5,336 nt of DNA from an archaeon (GTDB taxonomy: Archaea; Thermoplasmatota; Thermoplasmata; Methanomassiliicoccales; Methanomethylophilaceae): assembly GCA_024399225.1 (NCBI GenBank), contig JAKSHV010000089.1:1-5336 (forward strand). Reading direction: 5' to 3'. This document shows positions 1 through 4,819 of the stretch, in pieces. Within the stretch, counting starts at the first letter, position 1, and every line of letters begins with the position of its first letter. The notes under the pieces were generated by a model, which ran no database searches, had not been told where the DNA came from, and saw only the letters and a list, made by a program, of their open reading frames with translations. A program made the translations under genes and the position numbers.

Positions 1-615
1 TCCGTTGTATACGACAGTGCCTTCATGAGCCTCGACGAGGTCATGGACGTCACCATCCCCGCCGTCAAGGCAGGAAAGACTGTTGCACGTGTCCACACCG
101 GAGATCCCTCCATCTACGGAGCCATCCGCGAGCAGATGGTGAGGCTTGACGCCGAGGACATCGAATACGATGTCATCCCCGGAGTCAGTTCTTTCTGTGC
201 ATCCGCCGCGGCCGTCAAGAAGGAGTTCACCCTCCCCTCCGTCAGCCAGACCGTCATCATCACCAGGATGGAAGGCAGGACCCCCGTCCCTCCCAGGGAG
301 AAGCTCGTGGACCTCGCCAAGCACCACGCATCCATGTGCATCTTCCTTTCCGTCGGATTCATGGACGAGCTCACCCAGACCCTTATGGAGGCAGGTTATG
401 AGCCCGATACTCCCATGGCCGTCGTCTACAGGGCAAGCTGGCCCGAGCAGAAGATCGTCTACGGTACTTGTGCCACCATGGCCAAGATCGTCAAGGAGAA
501 CAACATCTCCAGGCAGGCAATGACCATGGTCGGAGGATTCCTCGGAGACGAGTTCGAGCTCTCCAAGCTCTACGACAGCCACTTCACCACCGGCTACCGC
601 AGGGGAAAGGATTGA
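1..615 (+). CDS. cbiF: Cobalt-precorrin-4 C11-methyltransferase CbiF (CobM family), 5' end outside window
   Basis: This is a SAM-dependent tetrapyrrole methylase that methylates C11 of cobalt-precorrin-4 in corrin ring synthesis, in the cytoplasm. The reading frame is open from base 1 to the TGA at 613-615, giving 204 visible residues. The family is usually about 250-260 residues, so roughly 50 N-terminal residues, including the first glycine-rich SAM loop, lie upstream. Visible family hallmarks are HTGDPSIYGA (about residues 32-41 of the visible part), IPGVSSF (59-65), SQTVIITRMEGRTPVP, the VVYRASWPEQKI segment and a C-terminal SKLYDSHFTTGYR. These separate CbiF/CobM from other methylases of the superfamily. 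The ATG at 25 is internal, because conserved family sequence (VVYDSA) precedes it in frame. It is followed after one base by cbiH and is surely co-transcribed with it. No frameshift or lost motif is seen. Confidence 0.95.
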   Translation, partial: SVVYDSAFMSLDEVMDVTIPAVKAGKTVARVHTGDPSIYGAIREQMVRLDAEDIEYDVIPGVSSFCASAAAVKKEFTLPSVSQTVIITRMEGRTPVPPREKLVDLAKHHASMCIFLSVGFMDELTQTLMEAGYEPDTPMAVVYRASWPEQKIVYGTCATMAKIVKENNISRQAMTMVGGFLGDEFELSKLYDSHFTTGYRRGKD

Positions 616-616
616 G

Positions 617-1363
617 ATGACCGGAAAGCTCATCGTCGTTGGATTCGGACCCGGAAGCAAAGGTGACATGACCCTCAGGGCCGTAGAAGCAATCGAGACC
701 GCCGATATCGTCACCGGATACACCACCTACGTCAAGATCCTCAAGGAGTTCTTCCCTGACAAGAACTACAAGGCAACCGGAATGATGAAGGAGATCGACC
801 GCTGCAGGATGGCCATCGAAGACGCAATGGCCGGCAACAAGGTCGCAATGGTAAGTTCCGGAGACTCCGGAATCTACGGAATGACCGGACTCATCTACGA
901 GCTTGCATTCGAGATGAACGCAGACATCGAGATCGAATCCGTCCCCGGTGTCACCGCTGCATCCTCCGGAGCAAGCGTGCTCGGAGCACCCCTCATGCAC
1001 GATGTCTGCCTCATCAGCCTTTCCGACCTCATGACTCCCATCGAGAAGATCATGAAGAGGGTCGAGCTCGCAGGAGAAGCAGACTTCATCATCGCACTCT
1101 ACAACCCCAAAAGCCACGGACGTACCGAGTATCTGGCACAGGCAACCGATTTGCTCCTCAAGACCCGTTCTCCCGACACTCCTGTCGGAATCGTAAGGGA
1201 TATCGGAAGGAAAGACCAGACCAAGACCATCACCACCCTCGGAAAACTCAAAGAAGCCGAGGTCGACATGGTCAGCACCGTCATCATCGGTAACTCCCAG
1301 ACCTATGTGAAGAACGACCTTATGGTCACTCCCCGCGGATACGTGGCAAAATACCTCGAATGA
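617..1363 (+). CDS. cbiH: Precorrin-3B (cobalt-factor III) C17-methyltransferase CbiH/CobJ
   Basis: This cytoplasmic SAM-dependent methylase methylates C17 and drives ring contraction of the corrin precursor. The protein is 248 residues, the normal length for a single-domain CbiH/CobJ. The N-terminal SAM loop reads VVGFGPGS (7-14) followed by GDMTLRAVEAI. The second glycine motif is SSGDSGIYGM (80-89), followed by VPGVTAASSGASVLGAPL (109-126) and the C-lobe motifs LYNPKS and GIVRDIGR. The ATG at 617 lies one base after the cbiF stop (TGAGATG), and a purine-rich GGGGAAAGGA sits upstream at 603-612 inside cbiF. No extra C-terminal iron-sulfur or CbiG domain is fused to it. Ile codons appear almost entirely as ATC, unlike the ABC genes downstream, which suggests good expression. 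The order cbiF-cbiH-cbiC without cbiG between them is visible here. Confidence 0.95.
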   Translation: MTGKLIVVGFGPGSKGDMTLRAVEAIETADIVTGYTTYVKILKEFFPDKNYKATGMMKEIDRCRMAIEDAMAGNKVAMVSSGDSGIYGMTGLIYELAFEMNADIEIESVPGVTAASSGASVLGAPLMHDVCLISLSDLMTPIEKIMKRVELAGEADFIIALYNPKSHGRTEYLAQATDLLLKTRSPDTPVGIVRDIGRKDQTKTITTLGKLKEAEVDMVSTVIIGNSQTYVKNDLMVTPRGYVAKYLE

Positions 1364-1374
1364 GGCTTTCAGAT

Positions 1375-1380
1375 AAGGTG
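1375..1380 (+). promoter_or_regulatory. Ribosome binding site that decides the cbiC start
   Basis: AGGTGA matches the archaeal anti-Shine-Dalgarno region and stands 6 bases before the ATG at 1387. The earlier in-frame ATG at 1360, which overlaps the cbiH stop as ATGA, would put this motif inside the gene and would add nine non-conserved residues. The site therefore favours 1387. Confidence 0.75.
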
Positions 1381-1386
1381 AATATA

Positions 1387-2013
1387 ATGGTATTCGAAAT
1401 CATGACCCCTCGCGAGATCGAGGAGAAAAGTATGGCGACCATCACCGAGGAGCTCAACGGCCGTACCTGGCCCGAGCCCGAGTTCTCCGTCGTCAAAAGG
1501 TGTATCCACACCTCTGCAGACTTCGATTATGCAGACAACCTCTGCTTTTCCGAGAATGCATGTCAGATTGCAATCGAGGCACTGAAGAACGGTGCCGACA
1601 TCGTCACCGACACCAAGATGGCGATGGCAGGAATCAACAAGAACAAGCTCGCAACCCTCGGTGGAGAGGTCCACTGCTATGTCAGCGACCCCGACGTAGT
1701 CGAGGAGGCAAAGGCAAGGGGATGCACCCGTTCCACCGTCAGCATGGAGAGGGGAGCACAGATCCAGAAACCTGTGATCTTCGTTATCGGAAACGCCCCC
1801 ACCGCACTCATCGAACTCGACAACCTCATCAAGGCCGGAAAGTGCAAACCCGCACTCATCGTCGGAGTCCCTGTAGGATTCGTCAATGTCGTCGAGTCCA
1901 AGGAGCTTATCATGAAGGCAGGCGTCCCCTACATCGTCGCAAAGGGAAGGAAGGGAGGAAGCAACATCGCAGCCTCCATCATCAACGCCCTACTCTACAC
2001 CATGGGAAGGTAA
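1387..2013 (+). CDS. cbiC: Cobalt-precorrin-8 methylmutase CbiC (CobH family)
   Basis: CbiC moves a methyl group from C11 to C12 to make cobyrinate (hydrogenobyrinate-type) products without SAM or metal. From the ATG at 1387 the protein has 208 residues, the usual family size. It begins with the family-like segment MTPREIEEKSMATI. The conserved catalytic histidine is H41 in RCIHTSADFDYADNL. Other hallmarks are DTKMAMAGI, the ERGAQ segment, FVIGNAPTALIEL, GVPVGFVNVVESKE and KGRKGGSNIAAS near the C-terminus. An alternative ATG at 1360 overlaps the cbiH stop by 4 bases and would give 217 residues. I prefer 1387 because of the AGGTGA site upstream, the family-like N-terminus, and the AAT-ATA codons in the extra stretch, which do not fit the codon style of these genes. 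It is the last cbi gene in the run, and a hairpin with a T tract follows 10 bases after its stop. Confidence 0.95.
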   Translation: MVFEIMTPREIEEKSMATITEELNGRTWPEPEFSVVKRCIHTSADFDYADNLCFSENACQIAIEALKNGADIVTDTKMAMAGINKNKLATLGGEVHCYVSDPDVVEEAKARGCTRSTVSMERGAQIQKPVIFVIGNAPTALIELDNLIKAGKCKPALIVGVPVGFVNVVESKELIMKAGVPYIVAKGRKGGSNIAASIINALLYTMGR

Positions 2014-2022
2014 ACCAATTCT

Positions 2023-2046
2023 GGGGTGCATCAGCACCCCTTTTTT
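2023..2046 (+). terminator. Hairpin plus T6 tract after cbiC (terminator or attenuator)
   Basis: A perfect 7-bp stem, GGGGTGC (2023-2029) and GCACCCC (2034-2040), encloses an ATCA loop and is followed by six T (2041-2046). This looks like an intrinsic terminator for the cbi run. In archaea the T tract is the main signal and the hairpin is not required. The ribosome binding site of the next gene begins only 4 bases further on, so partial termination or an RNA processing point is also possible. Confidence 0.7.
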
Positions 2047-2049
2047 GAT

Positions 2050-2056
2050 AAGGTGG
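2050..2056 (+). promoter_or_regulatory. Ribosome binding site for a GTG start
   Basis: AAGGTGG stands 4 bases before the GTG at 2061 and supports that start codon for the ABC ATPase gene. No in-frame ATG precedes the conserved N-terminal beta strand of the ATPase domain. Confidence 0.65.
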
Positions 2057-2060
2057 TACA

Positions 2061-2942
2061 GTGCCAGACTACGTCATACAGGCTGAGAACATTACCGTCA
2101 GGTACGGTGATTTCACCGCTGTAAACGATATATCGGTCTCTATAGAGAAAGGGGAGATCTATGGTTTTCTCGGACCTAATGGCGCCGGTAAGACCACCAC
2201 TACCAAGGTACTTACCACCATGATGAAACCTTCTGCCGGTACGGTCACCATCGGCGGACATTCCAGTTCTGCCAATGCGCGTGAGGCAAGACAGCTTGTC
2301 GGAGTCGTCCAGCAGCATGTTGCAGTGGACAAGGACATCTCAGTACGTGAGAACATAATTTGCCGTGCGATGCTCCATAAGGTCCCCCGCAAAGAGATCG
2401 AGTTCCGCATGAAGGAGCTGTGCGACGTCATCGGGCTTACGCCATACATGGACCGTACCGTTCAGGAACTGTCCGGGGGATGGAAGAGGAAACTAGCGAT
2501 TGTCTGTGCATTGATGCACAACCCCTCTATATTATTCCTGGATGAGCCCACTGCAGGACTTGACACGCAGTCGAGACACATGCTCTGGGACATCATCCAC
2601 GTTCTTAACAAGAGAGGTACGACGATATTCCTCACCACCCACTATATGGATGAGGCGGAAGCCCTCTGTGACCGTGTCAGCATAATCACCCACGGAGTGA
2701 TTCATGACACTGGAACTCCTCGTGAATTATGTGAGAAACTCGGAAGGTTCACTGTGGAATATTCCTCCGAAAGCGGAAGTAAGGAGTACCGTTTCTTCGA
2801 CACGAGGGAGTCGGCAAAGGAATTCTATGATACACTTCCCGAGGGCAGCGCTGTCGTGCGTGGAACCCATCTCGAGGATGTGTTCCTAGAGCGTACCGGA
2901 AGAACGAACACAAAGGCATTGGAGAAGGCGCTTAGGATATGA
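2061..2942 (+). CDS. ABC-2 type exporter ATP-binding protein (DrrA/CcmA-like)
   Basis: This is the ATPase subunit of an ABC-2 exporter, acting at the inner face of the membrane with the permease encoded next. It has 293 residues, typical for DrrA-like subunits. Motifs in order: Walker A GPNGAGKTTT (38-47), Q-loop glutamine at about Q85 in VVQQHVAVD, signature LSGGWKRK (137-144, with Trp in place of the usual Gln), Walker B ILFLDEP (157-163, catalytic E162), D-loop GLD (166-168) and switch histidine H194 in TTHYMDEAEA. The C-terminal 80 or so residues (EYRFFDTRES to HLEDVFLERTGR) match the accessory domain seen after DrrA-type ATPases. Start is GTG with an AAGGTGG site. The stop overlaps the permease ATG by 4 bases (ATGA). 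All catalytic residues are intact. The substrate cannot be told from sequence; drugs, lipids and polysaccharides are all known for this family. Codon use is more relaxed than in the cbi genes. Confidence 0.93.
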   Translation: MPDYVIQAENITVRYGDFTAVNDISVSIEKGEIYGFLGPNGAGKTTTTKVLTTMMKPSAGTVTIGGHSSSANAREARQLVGVVQQHVAVDKDISVRENIICRAMLHKVPRKEIEFRMKELCDVIGLTPYMDRTVQELSGGWKRKLAIVCALMHNPSILFLDEPTAGLDTQSRHMLWDIIHVLNKRGTTIFLTTHYMDEAEALCDRVSIITHGVIHDTGTPRELCEKLGRFTVEYSSESGSKEYRFFDTRESAKEFYDTLPEGSAVVRGTHLEDVFLERTGRTNTKALEKALRI

Positions 2943-3685
2943 TGGGTATCATCGAGGACATATTCCGTGTCGCGCTTTCCGATCTCTATTACCTTAAGCG
3001 CAACATCCTTCCACTTCTGGCGACATCGATGATAACTCCGTTCCTGTATCTGATCGCATTCGGATACGGTTTGGGTGACGGTGTCACCATGGGCGGAGTC
3101 TCATACATAGCATACATGATCCCAGGAGTGGTGGCTTTGACGACGCTAACCTCCTCCTTCACCACAATATCCAATAAACTGATGGTTCAGAAACGGTTCT
3201 ATGAGAGTTTTGACGAGATGATGCTGTGCCCTATCAGCAAGGCCTCTATCATCCTTGGAAAAGCAGTTCTGGGGGTAATAAAGGGAATGCTTTGTGCATT
3301 CATACTCCTGGGTATAGGGATGTTCATGACAGACGATCTTCAGATAACTCCTCTGCTGATCCTGATGATCCTTCTGTCCTGCATAGTGTTTGCTTTGCTC
3401 GGTGTGGCCGCAGGAATGATCGTGTCTGATATTCCCCGTATGAATCTGTTCAACAGCTTTGTTATTCTGCCGATGACCTTCCTGTGCGGAACAATGTTCT
3501 CCTCGGACAGACTGCCTTTTGTGATCCAGCAGTTCATAGAAGCTTTGCCCCTTACGCAGACATCCTCGCTTGTGAGATCGTGTGCACTCGGCTGGGATTT
3601 TCCATGGCTGGCACTTGTCGTCCTCATCGGCTACGGTGTGTTGTTCTATGCTCTGGCATATTGGGCACTGAGAAAATCCAACTGA
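2939..3685 (+). CDS. ABC-2 type exporter permease (DrrB/NodJ-like)
   Basis: This is the membrane subunit paired with the ATPase just upstream, to which it is joined by an ATGA overlap. It has 248 residues, and six hydrophobic segments can be read at about 23-44, 56-78, 106-130, 137-162, 171-190 and 223-244, the normal ABC-2 layout. The segment between the second and third membrane spans (KRFYESFDEMMLCPISKASIILGKA, about 85-109; key residues E89, P98, G107, K108) is the ABC-2/NodJ-type loop in which a charged stretch precedes a Pro-Ile/Val-Ser and a Gly-Lys. A second ATG at 2942 directly follows the first, so the start is uncertain by one codon. Pairing and length suggest a dimer of this subunit with two ATPases. 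The substrate is unknown. The gene ends 15 bases from the stop of a convergent gene. Confidence 0.92.
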   Translation: MMGIIEDIFRVALSDLYYLKRNILPLLATSMITPFLYLIAFGYGLGDGVTMGGVSYIAYMIPGVVALTTLTSSFTTISNKLMVQKRFYESFDEMMLCPISKASIILGKAVLGVIKGMLCAFILLGIGMFMTDDLQITPLLILMILLSCIVFALLGVAAGMIVSDIPRMNLFNSFVILPMTFLCGTMFSSDRLPFVIQQFIEALPLTQTSSLVRSCALGWDFPWLALVVLIGYGVLFYALAYWALRKSN

Positions 3686-3700
3686 TTCCGAAAAAGCGAT

Positions 3701-4108
3701 TCAGTCGTTTTCGTGACGGTCCATCTCTGCATTGAGAAGTGCATCCGCACGAGGGATGTACTGTTCAGACCTTCTCACATGTGTGAATGTGATCTTGGGG
3801 ATGAACGATGCAAGTGTTTTGGCATCCTGGTACAGTTCCATGACGGACTCGGATTTCACCTTGTACTGCCCCCTCATCTGCATGATGACCAGTTGAGAAT
3901 CCATGATGAACTCTGCCTCTTTGATGCCGTTCTTGACCGCATAGGTGAGATTGGCGATGAGTCCTCTGTATTCCGCATAATTGTTGGTGTGCACACCGAG
4001 GAATTCGGAATATTCATGGATGACTTTACCGTCTTTGACGACTACAATTGCAAAGGCGGAATGGCCGGGATTTCCCCTTGACCCTCCGTCGGAATAGAAT
4101 TTGTACAT
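3701..4108 (-). CDS. rnhA: Ribonuclease HI, short archaeal/bacterial type
   Basis: RNase HI cuts the RNA strand of RNA-DNA hybrids, with two metal ions held by four acidic residues. The protein has 135 residues. All four catalytic acids are visible: D7 in YSDGGSRGNPG, E46 in NNYAEYRGL, D70 in IMDSQLV and D122 in PRADALLNAEMD, with H110 in the FTHVRR segment near the handle position. It is shorter than the 155-residue E. coli enzyme because the basic protrusion between the third and fourth acidic motifs is missing, as in short RNase HI proteins such as the Sulfolobus type. Its ATG shares one base with the panD stop (TGATG), so translation is probably coupled and the two form one transcript from the panD promoter. 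The symbol is by family; the cellular role (primer or R-loop removal) is inferred. Confidence 0.93.
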   Translation of the reverse strand: MYKFYSDGGSRGNPGHSAFAIVVVKDGKVIHEYSEFLGVHTNNYAEYRGLIANLTYAVKNGIKEAEFIMDSQLVIMQMRGQYKVKSESVMELYQDAKTLASFIPKITFTHVRRSEQYIPRADALLNAEMDRHEND

Positions 4109-4455
4109 CAGTAGGAAAGCTCCTTGGCTACCTTGTTGTGCATGTCGACAAGGAGGACCTTTGCCTTGATGGGCTCGTCAACGAGTTCGTAGCCCATGAT
4201 GATGACCTTGTCACCTACGGATGCGAGTCTGGCGGCCGCACCGTTCAGTGCGATAATTCCGCTTCCCCTCTCTCCGGGAAGGACGTAGGTCTCGAAACGT
4301 GATCCGTTATCGACATCGGCGATGGTGACCTTTTCTCCGATCCACATTCCGCATCTATCGATGAGATCTGCGTCAATGGTGATGCTGCCTTCATAGTCCA
4401 GCCTAGCTTCGGTAACCGTGGCTCTGTGGATTTTGCTTCTGAGCACCCAACGCAT
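4108..4455 (-). CDS. panD: Aspartate 1-decarboxylase PanD, pyruvoyl-dependent bacterial type
   Basis: PanD decarboxylates aspartate to beta-alanine for pantothenate and CoA. The precursor cuts itself at Gly-Ser to form a pyruvoyl group. From the ATG at 4455 the protein has 115 residues. Visible residues are K8 in [11 protein letters not shown]21, the cleavage site G23-S24 in YEGS, R53, T56 and Y57 in SRFETY, and N71 in LNGAAA, each exactly one position below the E. coli numbering (K9, G24-S25, R54, T57, Y58, N72). Three in-frame ATGs at 4467, 4461 and 4455 compete. I prefer 4455 because GGGGA lies 5 bases upstream and the N-terminus fits the family; 4461 would add two residues and is possible. 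An ATG further out at 4506 lies upstream of the TATA box and is unlikely. Most methanogens are thought to make beta-alanine with PLP-dependent MfnA-type enzymes, so a bacterial-type PanD suggests transfer. It is followed by the RNase HI gene with a one-base overlap. Confidence 0.92.
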   Translation of the reverse strand: MRWVLRSKIHRATVTEARLDYEGSITIDADLIDRCGMWIGEKVTIADVDNGSRFETYVLPGERGSGIIALNGAAARLASVGDKVIIMGYELVDEPIKAKVLLVDMHNKVAKELSY

Positions 4456-4479
4456 GAACATCCCCATTCCAGAACAGCG

Positions 4480-4486
4480 TATAAAA
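4480..4486 (-). promoter_or_regulatory. TATA box for panD-rnhA
   Basis: On the minus strand TTTTATA lies here, preceded by CAAG. Archaeal transcription usually starts about 25 bases after the box centre, which falls near 4458-4461, a few bases before the chosen start or at the ATG at 4461. The message would then be leaderless or nearly so. This is the only good TATA match between the tRNA and panD. Confidence 0.55.
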
Positions 4487-4543
4487 CTTGGTATTGAAAG
4501 AACCAAGGAGAAGAAGTCTTTGAAACGAGGCCAAGAATAAGAA

Positions 4544-4619
4544 TGGCGTCCCGGTCGGAATTCGAATCCGAGTCGAGGCCTCGACAGGGCCTCATGATAG
4601 GCCGCTACACTACCGGGAC
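4544..4619 (-). tRNA. tRNA-Asp (anticodon GTC)
   Basis: This is a complete 76-base cloverleaf on the minus strand. The 7-bp acceptor stem GTCCCGG/CCGGGAC is perfect. The D-arm GTGTAGCGGCCTATCAT is of the Asp/Glu type, the anticodon stem AGGCC/GGCCT holds loop CTGTCGA with anticodon GTC, a 4-base variable loop CGAC follows, and the T-stem TCGGA/TCCGA holds loop TTCGAAT. Discriminator G73 is at 4547 and the CCA end is encoded at 4546-4544. G73 and GTC are Asp identity elements. No intron is seen. A T-rich stretch (TTCTTATTC) follows directly and may serve as terminator. Confidence 0.96.
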
Positions 4620-4644
4620 AGTATGACTCCTTATCGTGGACACA

Positions 4645-4652
4645 TATATAAA
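4645..4652 (-). promoter_or_regulatory. TATA box for tRNA-Asp
   Basis: On the minus strand this reads TTTATATA, the archaeal consensus, and its edge lies 26 bases before the first base of the mature tRNA. This predicts a start just before the tRNA and a very short 5' leader. Confidence 0.75.
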
Positions 4653-4699
4653 GATTTCTAATTGCGATATTTTACGCAGAGTATGCAATTTTAACAGAA

Positions 4700-4726
4700 A
4701 TCCAACTGACTATGATAACGTTGGAT
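4700..4726. repeat. Inverted repeat ATCCAAC-N13-GTTGGAT, possible operator
   Basis: A perfect 7-bp inverted repeat (4700-4706 and 4720-4726) with 13 bases between the arms lies in the divergent region between tRNA-Asp and the dockerin-binding-protein gene. A third copy of ATCCAAC recurs at 4775-4781, facing an imperfect partner TTGGGAT at 4764-4770. The repetition upstream of an uptake-type gene suggests binding of a regulator, for example a metal-responsive one, but no known operator consensus is recognised. Weak RNA hairpin or chance remains possible. Confidence 0.4.
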
Positions 4727-4737
4727 GAGTTCACCAA

Positions 4738-4757
4738 TTTATTTTTATCTTTAATTA
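4738..4757 (+). promoter_or_regulatory. AT-rich core promoter region for the dockerin-binding-protein gene
   Basis: This stretch holds several TATA-like words on the plus strand (TTTATTTT at 4738-4745, TTTAATTA at 4750-4757). A start 25 bases after either would fall at about 4766-4780, leaving a leader of roughly 40-55 bases before the ATG at 4820. Which of them is used cannot be decided by eye. The ATCCAAC copy at 4775-4781 would lie at or just after the start, a normal place for a repressor site in archaea. Confidence 0.4.
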
Positions 4758-4819
4758 AGAATATTGGGATAAAAATCCAACTATGCATAATTGGCATATG
4801 CTGGAGATGAAGTGAGAAT

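Noticed and set aside
584..1117. Long open frame on the minus strand across cbiH
   Set aside because: It is antisense to a well-conserved gene, has no motif or ribosome binding site, and is an effect of codon bias.
1500..2048. Open frame of about 180 codons on the plus strand overlapping cbiC
   Set aside because: It lies out of frame within a clear cbiC, is rich in Arg, His and Gln with no recognisable motif, and follows from the C-ending codon bias of cbiC.
2011..2060. Possible cobalamin riboswitch near the cbi genes
   Set aside because: The 48-base gap holds only a simple hairpin with a T tract; none of the large conserved B12-box structure is present.
3686..3715. Weak CGAAAA/TTTTCG inverted repeat between the convergent permease and rnhA genes
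   Set aside because: Only 6 bp pair across a 13-base loop and it extends into the rnhA end; it is too weak to call a two-way terminator.
4245..4595. Minus-strand open frame spanning the tRNA and the panD 5' region
   Set aside because: It starts inside the tRNA-Asp gene, overlaps panD in another frame, and its product has no recognisable features.
4782..4801. Short palindromes TATGCATA and GCATATGC before the dockerin gene
   Set aside because: Eight-base palindromes in AT-rich DNA are common and they show no further structure; not separable from chance.
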